Assembly (NCBI GenBank): GCA_039619475.1
Contig: CM077116.1
Location: forward strand, 376,762,188-376,826,187
From: Icerya purchasi
Lineage: Eukaryota; Arthropoda; Insecta; Hemiptera; Monophlebidae
Length of the DNA: 64,000 nucleotides
Direction: 5' to 3'
Each line of letters begins with the position of its first letter. The stretch's first letter is position 1. This document shows positions 1 to 13,274 of this stretch, in pieces. Position numbers and translations under genes: made by a program. Under the pieces are notes generated by a model. The model ran no database searches and was not told the origin of the DNA. It worked only from the letters and a program-made list of their open reading frames with translations.

Positions 1-259
1 CGTTGTTTAAAATCTGAATTTTCACAATTTTACTCGTACTTACATGTTGTATCGAGAAAATAACGAAAAATGAATATGCAAAGAACTGAACCTGAAATAA
101 GTAAATATTTCGCTAAGAATCAATCCGAACCAAAACATTAATGTATCAGATATAACAATTTTCAAAATAGAAAATTATATGCATTTTTGAAGAAACATTC
201 GAAATACCTGTTAGATATAATTATTTAATTTCATCGTTAGCAGTTTCCCATGCAAAATT

Positions 260-688
260 TAAAGTGTAATTGCGGAAATGCATTTATTTTTTATATGGCT
301 ATAAAATCTTGGAGAAAATCGGCAGCATCGCCGGAAAATCGAAGCCTTCGAGATGACTTGCTATGGGCGCATGCAAAGAATATCTTGGGCAAAACACAGA
401 ACCAATCTGTCAATTTTAAAACAACTGCGTATAGAACCGATGCAACGATTACTGCTCACTATAATAAGGCAGAATTTAAAGTTCTTTGGACATGTCATGA
501 GACGGAACGGTTTAGAACGAACTCTCATACAAGGAAAAATCAATGGAAAAAGGAACCAGGGACAGCCACCGATGAGATTCTTAGATCGTATTAAATCCGT
601 CACAAAATTGTCTCTGTCAGAACTAGTAAAAATTAGCAACAACAAAGAAAAATGGCAACAAGCGGTCGCTCGATCCACTGATTTGTGA
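260..688 (+). pseudogene. Non-LTR retrotransposon reverse transcriptase, C-terminal fragment
   Basis: The plus-strand frame ending at 688 reads KIEAFEM, then MQRISWAKHRTN, then FFGHVMRRNGLERT, then GKINGKRNQGQPP and FLDRIK. This is the region downstream of the catalytic core in endonuclease-reverse-transcriptase LINEs of arthropods. The catalytic RT core and endonuclease are absent, so this is a 5'-truncated copy. The homologous frame runs upstream of the first ATG at 353 into about 320, and earlier residues are in another frame. The sequence after the stop includes GGTCACGACGTCCGC, which matches the 3' end of the LINE at 15.8 kb (GGTCACGACATCCGA), so both belong to one family. It is not a host gene. 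Confidence 0.8.
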
Positions 689-699
689 TGGTTGGTCAC

Positions 700-1646
700 G
701 ACGTCCGCAAACGGACAACACGACTGAAGAGAAAGAGAGAGAGAGAGTGAAAGAGATTTCTATTTCAAAATGTAATACTTATACATTAACTTTAAATCAA
801 TTTTTGAATGAAAATATAAAGAGTACACTAATATGAACTCATACTTCTTTATATAATTTATGTTTCTTTTTTTTTTTTGGCGCATAACAGTATAAACTTC
901 TTTTTGTTTAATATAATACGACGTTCTAACTATATGTCAATACCTCACAGTGACACACCTCAAAAATAGTCGTAATTTTTAAAAATACAAATGTTCTTTC
1001 AGTTTGAGTAACCGGTTAACTTTACAACAACCAATGCATTACCGGTCTAAAATATCCCGGTACCTTCAAGCAAAGAATAAATTGTAAATATAATTTTTTC
1101 GAATATAATTAATAAACTTTACCGTTTGTTTCAATAGTCGCTGTATTATATTTTTAAGAGCATTTTACTCAATAATCTACATCAGCTGAGCTTGCATTTC
1201 AAAACACAAAAATCAACAAGTTACACAAGGATAACTAATTCTGTTCAACGGAAAGAGTGTTTTTAATGTTATTCTGATGTTAGAGGAACAGCCAAAAATA
1301 CCGTTTTTCAGAGTTTTCGCTATATGCAATATTAAAACTACGCTTAGTATAAAGCGAACACTGGTAAAATATCTTTTGAAATGTTAAAAAATTATATCCT
1401 CCTAAAATATATATATATATATGTATTTTCGAACATGTTATTCTACAAAAATTCCCAGTATTTCTTAGAGGCATAGATATAAAAACAAAAATCGTTAGCA
1501 GTAATGTTAGTCAGTTGTAGATTCTGATACCTCTTCGAACAAAACCGACATTCTAGAACTATAAAAATGAAAAGTTTTTAAAGTTTATACACTAGTTATA
1601 GCTCGGCCGTAAAGTAATTATTAAATATAATTTATACATAATTTAC
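700..1646. other. AT-rich non-coding stretch
   Basis: No gene seen. It starts with a GA-rich simple repeat (about 731-748) that fits the end of the LINE 3' tail. A short TA run lies near 1408-1420. If the donor at 1646 is used, this is intron sequence of the AT-hook gene, and its next exon is left of the window or unrecognised. Confidence 0.5.
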
Positions 1647-2069
1647 CGGTACTGGAATCGCTGTCGCTGGAATCGTTATTTCCCGTTAACAGTTTGCTCA
1701 CTCTTGTAATGTTTGAAATTATCGACCTACTTTGCTTCCGAGTGATAATTTTATCGGACGACGGCGCTTGAGCATTATTCGATTGTTTCTGTGGCACGTC
1801 TTTCGACGAAGAATATTTTCTCGGTCTCCCGCGACCACGTGGTTGAGCTTTGATAACGGGCGCCGGTGGTGCGACTTCATCAGTTGGTTCCTGTTTTATA
1901 TTGATCACTGACGGTTTTTTTCTTATTCGTTTGTGGTTACCATCTTTGTCATACAACTGGCAATCAGGTCTACAATCTCCATCACCGCTGTCAGATTTAC
2001 AATCGCTATCGGAATCAGCCTCTTCTTCCCTCTCTCTCTCCTCTTCCTCTTCTTCGTCATTATGGCTAC
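1647..2069 (-). CDS. Internal exon of an AT-hook nuclear protein (exon B)
   Basis: Minus-strand open frame bounded by an acceptor (CGCAG before 2069) and a GTAAAT donor (from 1646). The exon starts with an acidic/arginine-rich tract (HNDEEEEEE followed by RERE and EEADSDSD). It then has a basic segment, a sumoylation-like IKQEP motif, and a clear AT-hook (RGRGRPRKY) about 85 residues in. It ends with an S/D-rich tail. AT-hooks bind the minor groove of AT-rich DNA, so a chromatin-associated role is likely. The exon begins with two bases of a codon and the upstream exon (4493-5411) ends with one base, so the splice gives an in-frame Cys. The remaining exons are not in view. If the donor is unused, the frame stops at 1621. 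I do not recognise the orthologue. Confidence 0.65.
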
Positions 2070-4492
2070 CTGCGACGTAAATAAATTATATTTTAGTATT
2101 TCAGTTATTAATTGCGAATCCGTTTTAATCAACTGGAATACTAAAATTTCAGAGGTACTGTTTAGAAGTGAAAATTGCTGATTTTCCGTAGGCGCTTCCA
2201 TTTTCAGATATATGTGGTGTACACCTTTGAATAAAATGAGTTTACATACGAATTCGCGTACTGAGGGCGAACTCGTAACAGCAGAAAACCCTTTCCAATT
2301 TATTCCATATGCGTTCATTTATGTTCTTGTCGTGAAGTGAAACTAAAAGGATCAACAGCTTCCCTAAAATCTCCGCAATATAGCAAGCGTCTGCAAACTA
2401 CACCGAATAACCAATAAAATAAAACATAAATAAATATCGGGCAATGCACTAATGGGCATTTTACGCAATGACCGGTAACTTACTACATAATTAGAGTAAC
2501 TTTAGTTGCACTGAACACCCTCGGTTGGTGAGGACTGGAATATGGGAGGTGAGAACTCTACTGGGAATGAAAAAATTTATGAGGATCTGGAAAAAGAAGC
2601 CGAGTGGTTTAAGCAAAAATGATACTTTGAACTCTACCGGAATAATCAAGTTGATGCACAGTAGAAAAGAAAAGATAATTTTATCGAAGAAAAAATCGTA
2701 TTAAATAAGTGTGACAAGGAGAGGAAAGTAATATAGCAGAATCTTTTATACATGAAAGAAAATATGAACGGAAAGCGACTGAAAGAAAAAAAGTTACCAT
2801 TAACAAATATTGTTTTTCGAGAATACACGTACAATATTCACGCAGACAGCACTAAAGTATATATTCGTATAAATATATATCGAAACTAAACCAATTCAAT
2901 GTTTGTTGGAAGCGAATGCAAATATACCAATTAAGTAATATACGGATGAAAAAAATACCAGCTAAAATAGTATACTATCAAGATGTTGAATTTAGAAAAA
3001 TTAAAAATAAAAGGAGCCAGAAAGTTTCTGAAAAAATAATGCAGAAAAATACCGAGGAATAATCCGTAAATGTATTAGACATACGAAACAAAAACAGATA
3101 AAGGAAATAAGAAAGGAAAGTACAAATCTGGACATGATAAAATAAAAACAAAATGGCCAAACTAAAAAAATATATATATAAATTACTTCATATATAATAA
3201 AAATAGTTAAAAAGGTTACGATCACGCAATACAGTATACTGCTTTCATATTTTCTGTATTTGCTACAAAAGACTGAAGTATTTCCTTTCTTTATCCTAAA
3301 ACTTCTATAACTCTTTCTCCACATAACCTTCTTAACCTACTCTATATATCAAGCTTTTTCTAAATTTTCGACTTTTTCCTATAGTTTCTTTGGCCATTTT
3401 GTTCTCTTTTCATCACGTCAAGTTTGATTTTCTTCTATTATACATTTTAACTATCTTTTTCTCATGCCCACATGTCTTTTTCTCCATTCAGAAGCGGAAA
3501 CAATAAACTACGTTACATAATAAAAAATATCAAAAAAATATCAAGTGAGAAAAAAAGAATTAGACTTTAAGATATTAAATAATGAAGTCAAATATGATTG
3601 AAAGAAAAACTAAATAAATATATGCATGTATTTGTAATTTGGTGTTTTTTTTATTTTTGGACTCGCTTTCATGTTTTAATTATTAAATACGCTTTTGTTT
3701 CTGCCCGGCCCCGCAAAAAGATTTGTTTACATAAGTATCTTCTTAAAAAGTCCATATGCAAGTCTTATTAAACATTTTTTGTTCTTTTATTTTTAATATC
3801 CGCCTAAAATTCTAAATTACTAAACTTTTTTTAATTATACTTTTTCTGTAATATAAATTAGCAAAAATTCTCGCATTTAACATATTTTTATTCTTATCAT
3901 ATTTAAAAAGTAAACTGTATCGTTATTAATTTTTCTCTTCGTTACCTCAGGCAAATTTCAAACTGTAAAAAATACAAACTACAACCGGTAATATCATTCT
4001 TGCCGTCAATATGTAAATAAGAAATATTTATTAACGATTTTATTCATCCTCCACGCTTCAGGCTAAATTCGTTCTGTATTTTAATGCATATTAGCAATTA
4101 AACTCTGGCGAGTTTGTAAGATAAAATGATTTTTACAACTAGTGTAATACAAAAATGATAAAAAAATTTTCATCCACTTGTATATTACCGAGCGCGGAAA
4201 TTATTATTTTAAAAATAATTTTAGAACTTAATATGTTCTACCGTACTAAACAATATTTTAATTATAATAAAATTACATTATTATGTACTAATATATGTAA
4301 TAATAAACAAAAACAGAAAACATAAACAAATAACGAGAATGGCAATGTTTAAGTTTTTCCCAAGTGGTAATAAACTTTTAATTAAAATAATCGAAACAGA
4401 TTTCAGCTGCATATATTTGTACTTTCATCACACTTTACTAATTATTCTACATGTTGTAACGATAAATATTAAGAGGGAAAAAATGTACTTAC
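2070..4492 (-). other. Intron between the two AT-hook gene exons
   Basis: AT-rich sequence with a strong GTAAGT donor at its 4492 end and a CAG acceptor at its 2070 end on the minus strand. The open frames at 1923-2318, 2646-2834 and 2978-3324 are low complexity and lack recognisable domains. I see no transposon I can name in it. Confidence 0.6.
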
Positions 4493-5411
4493 AACTAGAA
4501 CAAGTCGAACAATCCGAACAAGATTCAGAATATTCTGATAAACACGATGGTCGTTCATTTACGTTTGCCATCATTGCTACATCTTCATCCATATTATTAA
4601 CGTTATTCATTGGTGTTAACTTCGGAGGAGATGGCGTTAAAGACTTTTTTGCATTAGGCACTTTATCGTTCAGTCTTGACGATTTCCTTTTCGAATTTTT
4701 CAAATATTTGTTTTTTAATGGTTGAATTTTTTTAGAAATTTTATCCTCGGAAGGTTTCGTTTTTTTCGGAGTTTGATGTTCATTCAACTGCAACGCCGGC
4801 GGTGACGGTTCAAACAATTTCCCGGACATTTTAATCGAACTATTTTCTTTCGCTTCTTCCGAGTTTGAATCAGAATAAATTTCCTCTTTTACAATTACAG
4901 GCGTTAAGTTTCTAGTATTTTCCGATAACGGCGATTGTTTTACGGACGATAAATTTTTTTTGCAATTTTTTTTCAACGTATTCATCTTTTTAGGGGAAGA
5001 TTTTTTGAATGTTTCTGCATTTCTTAGTGGTAATTTTTTACGGATATCCTTATCACTTTCGGCCGAAGATGATTTTTTACTATTAACTACGAGCGCCTTT
5101 TTACTTCTTATATCACTAGTATTTGCCGACAATTTTTCTGACACATTTACACTTTTTTCCGGAGAATTTTTATTCAAATCATTATTTTTCTCGTTGAATT
5201 TTTTCGCTGTACTTACATTCGAAGTAGCCGAATTTTTAGTTTTCATCTTTGGTCTTGCCGCAGCAGCGCTTCCTTTATTTTCGGAATCTGTTAAGTTATT
5301 ACTGCTTGAAGATTCACTCTCGGTACTACTTGACGCACTGCTAGACGACAAATCCGATGATGACGTAGAACTATCTGAGGATGTAGATCCAGAGCTGGAT
5401 TTTTCGATTTT
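4493..5411 (-). CDS. Large serine/lysine-rich exon of the AT-hook nuclear protein (exon A)
   Basis: A 919-bp minus-strand exon, open throughout, preceded by a TATAG acceptor at 5413-5412 and followed by a consensus GTAAGT donor at 4492. It encodes about 306 residues of disordered sequence: an S/T/D/E-rich start, then lysine-rich repeats such as KKFNEKNNDLNK and KKNCKKNL, a VKEE sumoylation-like motif, several SP sites, and a C-terminal cysteine cluster (CSDCSTCSSC). The frame enters in phase 0 and leaves with one base, which fits exon B exactly. Composition suggests a nuclear, chromatin-linked scaffold rather than an enzyme. No initiating ATG is needed, because the frame is open to the acceptor. 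The first exon was not found. Orthology is unknown. Confidence 0.7.
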
Positions 5412-6716
5412 CTATAGTACAGAAATATACAACATTTGTAATTAAGGCTTAAAATCTTGATAGATCTATTTACTTTAAAACACTCGTAAACTTTCACAGA
5501 AAAAGAGAGAAAAAAAATAAATATATATATGACATATTATAAATATTTAAACGATAAATCGACGTTATATCTATACTTTTACTAAAGGAAGCGAAACAGA
5601 CGAATAAATAAAATGTTACTACACATTTTCGTGTTAAATCGTTAATTTTTTTCTTCTTTTTTCCAAATTTTTCTGTTACCAACAATATAATTAATATATC
5701 TTTTAAAGTTTATACTGTAAAATATTCTCACACGTAGGTTCAGCCCTGTAATAATATATACTTAATTTATACCTCTCTTTTACAAGATGTCGTTTGTAAA
5801 ACGATTATACCACAACGAAAAAAAGCGAATAGGGAACTTATCAATTTTAAATAAATAAAGTAAAAAAAGTTAGAATCAATTTGTACTACTGTAATACCTT
5901 CTCTTTTAACGGCATCTTCATTTAAACTGTGTTTCCAGGTCATGAACACGGTAAATCAATAATTTGAAACACAATAATAATTCAAGTTCGGAATATTTTT
6001 TAACAACTAGCTACCCTATCCAGAAATTAAATTTCTTCATTCACTTACTACAGCGAGACCTAAAACAAATTTTTACCTCTTGCGCATTATCAAATTGATA
6101 AAAACCGTAAACAAAAATTAGCAATATGTACATTATTTCGAAATTATTAATAAATCGATTTTTTGTATATTTTAATGTTTTATAAAATTAATTATATTCT
6201 ATCAAACAAAGTGAATATTTTTAGCGTTGCATTTAATTAAAATTATGTCAATAATTATTTAAGCAATTTTGAATTATAATAATTATTAATTACGCTGTTA
6301 CCTCAATTACGATTACAATTGCTTTTATAAAACGTATGCGCCTAATTTTTGTTTCTTTTTATTATTTTATGCTTATTTAAATTTAAAGCTGAAATATTAA
6401 TTTTTAAAGTAATTAAAGCAAGATTCCGTGATTTCTACTTTTTATGAATTATTATATTTTTATGATTATGTAAAATTAGAAAAGCTCCTGGCTAGTAAAT
6501 GATGTTCTCTGTACAACGCATGCGCAGAATAACTAAATTAAATTTTAAATAACGAATATGCGCTAAATATATATCTTATCTGCAAAAATAAATTTAATAA
6601 ATGATTAATAAGTTAAAAAACGAAAATAAAAAATATAAATATTTTGGTCCAATATGTATTTGAACAAACAGTTAAACATACTTAGAATGTGAAAAAAATG
6701 CAATTAATATTTGCGA
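5412..6716. other. AT-rich non-coding stretch
   Basis: No supported gene. A short minus-strand frame near 5890-5945 ends in GGTATT but has the wrong phase to join exon A, so it is not called as an exon. Confidence 0.5.
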
Positions 6717-6949
6717 GTAGAATTTTTTGCTCTGTATTACAATACAGAATAAGTAAATAAATAGAACATAATCATCTTCTTTCTCAAATACTTAAGTCAA
6801 CATTTTGTATTTCATGTAAAACATAATGTATACTTCAGCTTGTATTCTCTGCGATCAGCAACGATCAAACAGCAATAAAGAAGGAATCAAGGAGAAGCTA
6901 ATATTTATGCAGTCACAATTTTTGTTCCTCAAAGTCTGTCCCGAAGATT
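6717..6949 (+). repeat. Direct repeat copy 1 (230-bp unit)
   Basis: This segment, from GTAGAATTTTTTGCTC to CTGTCCCGAAGAT, recurs at 8320-8549 with clear but imperfect identity (scattered substitutions and small indels). Such a spaced pair could be flanking repeats of an old element or two solo copies. The last 30 bp are also present inverted just downstream (6984-7006). Confidence 0.75.
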
Positions 6950-7006
6950 TCCGCTGGAAAAGAGGAGACCATTCTAAAAGCAATCGGGACGGACTTTGAG
7001 GAGCAA
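6918..7006. repeat. Short inverted repeat with 23-bp arms
   Basis: TTGTTCCTCAAAGTCTGTCC (from about 6922) pairs with GGACGGACTTTGAGGAGCAA (ending about 7006), with about 50 nt between the arms. The same arm sequence closes the second direct repeat at 8520-8545, so it looks like the terminus of a small transposon. Confidence 0.65.
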
Positions 7007-8319
7007 ATAATATGAAGACATAAGTTGGATCTTAATTTTCTATCTTGTTAATAATTCTTATTTTCTCTTTTTCTGTTGTTAGTATTGCTGCTCATGTTGT
7101 GTTATATTTTGCTGTTCATTAATTTTTGTACTTTTGCAATGGCATTTTTATGTGGTTTTTGTTTTAAAATCTATTCTACAAAGTTTAATTTAAGTCACAT
7201 ATAAAAACTCACATGTATTCAAACAGTATCAGATTCTTTTCAGAATATGGAAGAAATAATCATTTTAGAATTTTTTGGGTAATAAACACCGACCGATGTC
7301 AAAAAGTATTTTCGAGGAATATTCGATATTGTAGTGTGATAGATAAATTGGAGTTGAACACTATGTCATTCAATAAACTTATCTAGTGTCAAATAAAGTA
7401 TAATTTTTTAATATCTGCGGTTTACTGAAACTATTACTGCAATATAAAACTTCCTGAAGTATTTTACAGAATAATTTTTCACTGATTAAAGAAATAATCA
7501 TTTATTTATAATCATAGCTGTACATATTTTTTTGGCATAATTCATGAGTTCATATAACGATTTTTCTTGTTTATACTTAAAAATGTGATAATGAAGAAAT
7601 AAAACCTAAAATAATATAAAATATGAATAAAAGAAAAAAAAAGTACTACATGATAGCGGTTAACTTTTTTAACTCTTGATGAAATTATAATATTTAATTA
7701 TTTATTATAATGAAATAAATAGTATCCTTTGTTAAATATTTTTTGCAATGATCTGTACTATAAATTTTCATATATTTTGTTAACTGTGAATGCAGAGGAA
7801 ACTGATCTGCACATCAATGCAAATTTGACTTCTGTAAATAAAATTTATTAAAACATAGAATTTATTTTTCATGTTGTTCAACAAGTTCTGTATAGTTTAT
7901 AACATGTTATATATTACATTTTAGCAGAATCCAAATATACAAAAAAAATTTATATCAGCAACAAAACATTGAGCAGTAAGAAGTACCTTTGGCTGTTTTT
8001 GTTTCCATTTGGGTACAACTTTTTTTAAAGCTGCTATAAGTTCTGTTTGGGTAAATTCAGTTTTAAATTACTACTTAAGGTATAAATAAAAGGAAGTAAA
8101 ACTAGTAATTTTTTTTTGGTAAAAAATGAAAAAGATCCACAAAAAGGGTTAATGCATCAATAACTTCACATTTATTTTCTTGTATTATATATCAAACTTT
8201 TATTTTATAATTAAGAAAGCTCAACAGTGATAAATCATAAAGAGAAGTTGAATCAAATTAAAAACAATTTGAAATATTAACAATCTTTAAACAAAAAGAA
8301 ATGTAAGTATCAGTTATGG
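7007..8319. other. AT-rich spacer between the direct repeats
   Basis: No coding signal recognised. It lies between the two 230-bp direct repeats and may be the decayed body of the same element. Confidence 0.4.
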
Positions 8320-8549
8320 GTAGAATTTTTTGCTCAATATTACAACACAGCATAAGTAAATAATTAAATAAATAAAACATAATCATCCTCTTCCTCAAAT
8401 ACTTAAACCAACATTTTGTACTTCATGTAAAACAAAATATATACTCATATTCTTAACAATCGGCAATGAATAAACTGCAACAATGCAAGACACAAAAAGT
8501 TGTTTTATGACGTCACAGTTTTTGCTCCTCAAAGTCTGTCCCGAAGATA
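8320..8549 (+). repeat. Direct repeat copy 2 (230-bp unit)
   Basis: Partner of 6717-6949 in the same orientation and 1.6 kb away. It again ends in TTGCTCCTCAAAGTCTGTCC followed by CGAAGAT. Confidence 0.75.
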
Positions 8550-10850
8550 TCCCCTTTTTTATTCTATCATTTACAAAATAAGCGTATAGCATTGTCAAAT
8601 AGATAAAATTTCTGTTCAGCTTTTCGGTCCCTGCTGGCTACAGTAAAACTTTCTGAAAATCGCTGAAAAATAGTGATAAACGTATATCATCAAGGAGTGT
8701 CTACTGTTCAAAAGATTCACAGGGAACTTTTTGAATCCTTGACATCACAAAATTATATACGTTATTTTATTTTCATGATTTTTGTGTTTTATATGGGTCT
8801 TGAAAGCCAGGCAAAAGCTAAAAGCTGAAAGCTAATCACTTTTTAGATATCGTAAGCTTAATCCGAAAGCCATATTTAAGTTTACATAAGATGAAAGCCC
8901 AAAGATTCACCTATATTCAAAATTTAAACTGCCAAAAGACGAAACAGAATAAAAATTGTAGTTTGTAGTGCTATTTCTCAGATTAGTTAAAAGTCGGAAG
9001 ATGTTTTTCACCTGATTAATAGTAAGTTTTAGACTCCGTTTTACATTTTGAAATTTCATAGAGAACTAACAATTTTGTGGTAACTTTTGGCACATCAAAT
9101 AAATAAGTTAGTTATTAATTTTGCTGAAGTTACTATTGATGGCAGCTGTATTAGCAGATACATTTTCTTATACTTAATATAACAAGATAAAGTATTTGCA
9201 TGAACACATATTAACTAATAAAGCCAGTGATATAATCCTACCTAACTGTTCATCATTACTTTAATTTTTTATTCTTTTTGTTTTTCTATTTCTATGTTTT
9301 CAAATCACTCAAACATAAATTTATTTCACCCATATTTGTAAAAACATGCTATATCATTAAATTTCTTATTAAGATTTCATACAAACATAATGTATAGAAT
9401 ACTGATTAGATGATTAAAAAATGCAAAAGCTACCAAATAAATTCTAGAATTCAGGAGTGACATAACTCTCTCAAAAACTAAAATAGACAGGCAAATATTG
9501 ACCCATCATGTACAAGATTTTTAAATTTTTTTTTAATTTACAACTATGCTATATTTTAATAACAATCTGGACAAGAAATTTACATAAAATTTTTAATTTA
9601 TTGTTTTTCAAAACCTTTCTGTGTGGAAGAAAGTATGTGATGTAGTTGGTAGAAATTTTATATCTACATGTTGCTTTGTAGGGGAAAATACATAGATGAT
9701 CTATGAATTGTATCACTATGCAAACATTATAGTTAAAAATGTAGTACAAATTTAGTACCCATGCGTTTAAAAGGGTTAATTAATAATTGCAAAATTATTC
9801 ACATAAATTACAATTAAAATTCTCTAACTTGAGGATGATTAATTATTATAAACGCCAAAAATTATACAAAAATGCTTCAAGAATATATAATATGGAATTA
9901 AAAGCAACCTTAAAAAGGATTCAAAAATTCGTAAGTCACTATAAGCTAACCCTTTTAGAGTAAAATTGAAAACAGAACTATAGTTATAGTTTCAGCTTAA
10001 GTATAAAAAATATTAAATAGTTTAAGTTATAAAACTGAATCAGTAAATTTAAAAAAAGTCAATAAGTGAAATGAGCAAATTTAACATACTCTAAAAATAA
10101 ATCCCTTACAACTGCTGTGATTGTAAATCTCATTTTATTAAAAAATCATTGTTTGAATAATAAATTAAGTTGCTGAAATTATAATACTTCAAATTAACTA
10201 TATCATATTGTTTTAAACATAGGCGGTATCTAGAAAAAATTCTTTTGGGAAGAAGACAGAATGATTTTTGTACAATTGTTACTTTATTTATATATACTTA
10301 TGTACATACATATTATATTCCAAATTAGTGAGAAAAAGAAGTAGTTGGTTTGAAAGCTGTTTTGTTGTGTTATGATAAAGTATAAAAAAAAAAGTAAATA
10401 AAAAAGAAAAATAGAATAATACATGTATATCACAATAAAAAATATTAGAAAATATGAGAGACATTTTTGCTAATAATATTGGTAACAATAATCTAGCACC
10501 CTTAAAACACGAAGTCAGTAAAGCCCATTTAGCAAGAAAAAGTAATGTTTATTTCATTTTTATTTTTAATTTATAATTATCTTTAGTCTCTGAAACTACA
10601 TTAAAAATTAATTTTATACTCAGAGGGGGTCCAGACCCTTTGAAGTTCCTTGCAACTATTAATGATTGACAATCTAGAAGGAGAATGTGTAATGTAATAA
10701 ATTCTAAAAAATAAAATATTATAAATTTATTTTTAGAAATGTTTAGTAGTATAACATTTCTATATTAAAAATTTATTAAAGAACCAAAATATTTTTGACA
10801 TCAGTGTTTTATCAATTTAAAATTTATAGATTTTGCATAGGAAATTGTTT
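8550..10850. other. AT-rich non-coding stretch
   Basis: No gene, RNA or recognisable element. The open frames at 9549-9749 and 10288-10488 have no domain signature. Confidence 0.5.
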
Positions 10851-11389
10851 TTAAAAATTTTTATTTTCATGCACAAAAATGTAAATCTGCATTTGTTCAA
10901 ACTCTTAAATCTCTGAAAGCTGTTCGCCAATTATTATGAAATTTTGACACAGCATTGCATTTGAATACATGAGTGTTTTTAAAACACTTAAAAATAATTA
11001 GAATGGGATTATTTTCAGTCAATATTTTGCTTGGTTACTACAGCACCATTTGTTTGCATGTAAAAGTAACATACACTATACTAATGGTGTTTTCACACCT
11101 AGAGCTAGCATGTTAACTCTCACATCGCTTTGCACAGTTTTGCTAGGTATTTCATCCTCCTTGTGTGCAAAAATGTTTCCATAATTAAAAATTACTCACC
11201 CCAAACAGCATGCTTTTCAACAGCTATTATCAGGGGCGTTACACATGCCACTTTTCGCAGTGCATGTCAAGCTCCGAATTTGTTGAAAAACGAAGGACAC
11301 TAGGATAGCTAACTGTTAGCTTTAGGGGTGGAAGCACCATAAATATTGTTCATGCTGAACAGTGTGCTTTTCGACAGCTATTGTCTGTC

Positions 11390-13132
11390 ATTGGTGTTAT
11401 ATATGCCACTTTCTACAGTGCATGTCAAGCTCTGAATTTATTGGAGAATCATAAATACTGTGATGCATGCATTAATGATGGGAGCAACATGCCACATCAA
11501 AATAAAATTTGTGCGCTGTTTGTTAATGACCACTTGTTCTCCTTCATCACCAACAGAGTTGCAGGAGAAATATAAATTGCATATGATTGCAGGTATTGTC
11601 TGTTGAATATAAGAAGAAAATTCAAATAGGAACATGGATTTTATAGCAGAGATAATGAAATATTGATAATAATTAAAGATTTGTGCTTAGAAATTATGAA
11701 CAAAGTTCTCAATCAATTAGGAATACTATCACTAAATCTATTTTATGCTGCTTTGTTCAATGTAGAATTGTATCATGAACAAAATTTACAACACAGGTAA
11801 TCTTTTGTTGTATGTGCAATCAAATATTCCTAAGCTAATGCTTGTGCAAAAAGGCATTTATGATCAAATAATGCTAACTGTCAATAATAGGGTTGGAGAA
11901 TTATTCTTCTTAGATGCACTAATGGAAACTAGTAAAACGTTTCTAATTAGATTGATTTTGGCAGAAATTCAATGCCAGAATAATGTAGTCTTAGCTCTTG
12001 CATTGTATAGAAAAGCTGCAACATTGCTACTAGGTGGAAGAACCGCTCATTCTTCTTTGCGGGTGCCATTGAATGTGGAATCTACTGCAACTTCCACATA
12101 CAACATTTCCAAAGAATCTGGAAAGAGAAAAGTATTGTAGAAATGCAAACTTATTGTTTGGGATGAATGTACAATGGCACACAACAAATTGCTTGAGGCT
12201 CTTCATTAATCATTACAAGATTTGTATAGGAACATCAGACCATTTGGGAACGCATTAATATTGCAGGCAAACATTATCCTCAATTGATACCAGTAGATGA
12301 AACAAATTCTCATTACTAATACTCCACTTTGTGGCGACATGTAACAACGTTGAAATTAGCTACAAATATGTGTGTATGCTCGATCAACTAGAATATTCTT
12401 GTATCAATTGCTGGAAATTGGAAACAGAAAAGTGCGCTGGTTCATCTGACCTCGGGATAAATTTCATTACCTCATAACTTCTGCAATAAGAAGAATTGGT
12501 TGAAAAAATATTTCCTAATATTCAAACCAATTATAAGGATCACAACTGGTTGAGTGAATGAGTTGTCCCCGCCACCCAGAACAAAGATGTCTACAACCTC
12601 AATAATAATATTCAGTTTGACAATCCAAGCAAGGCCACCTATACAAATCTATCAACACTGTTGTGAAAGCAGATGAATCAGTTGATTATCCAACAGAATT
12701 TTTTAATTCATTCGATCTGCCGGGCATTCCATTGTATAAACTGTAATTGAAAATCAGTGTACCTATTATCATGTTGCGAAATATCAACCAGCCAAAGCTT
12801 TGTAATAGTACACAACTCGCAGTAAAAAAATTAATGAGCAACGTCATAGAAACAACACAATGCAAAAGCAAAAATGCCTTCATTCCATGCACTGCTATAA
12901 TTACGTCATTTCAATTTAAGATATTGCAATTTCCAATGTGATTGGCGTTTGTAATTACCATCAACAAAGTTCAGGATTAATCTTCAGAATTGCGCGGTTT
13001 AGATCTAAACACAGAATGTTTTTCATATGGGAAATTATATGTTGCATTTACTAGAGTGGACAAACCAGACAATCTCTATATCTTCACAGGCAATGAAACA
13101 ATAAAAAATATTATATGTCCACAAACATTTTA
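11390..13132 (+). pseudogene. Helitron PIF1-like helicase pseudogene
   Basis: Fragments in changing frames follow the order of insect Helitron helicases: SACQALNLLEN (11410), LNQLGI (11710), YVQSNIPKL (11810), then FFLDALMETSKTFLI, where the Walker A loop GGTGKT has become METSKT. Further on come IVWDECTMAH, with the Walker B DE retained (about 12153-12182), RNINQPKLCN (12780) and LDLNTECFSYGKLYVAFTR (about 12999-13058), the last being the conserved C-terminal helicase motif. Many stops and frameshifts lie between these blocks, including several around 12250-12650. A functional enzyme would unwind DNA for rolling-circle transposition; this copy is dead. Confidence 0.85.
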
Positions 13133-13274
13133 AAAACGTGAGCTTTTTCTTTTCTCTTTTTTTCAATTTAACAAGATTGAGTCATAGCAATGTATGGCTG
13201 GGTTTAGCTGGTATATATAAATATATGCAACATACACACATATACATAGATATAACTCGGCCATTTTGGTCTCG

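Noticed and set aside
5890..5949. Possible first exon of the AT-hook gene (TWKHSLNEDAVKRE)
   Set aside because: The putative donor leaves one extra base, whereas exon A starts in phase 0, so the join would shift frame.
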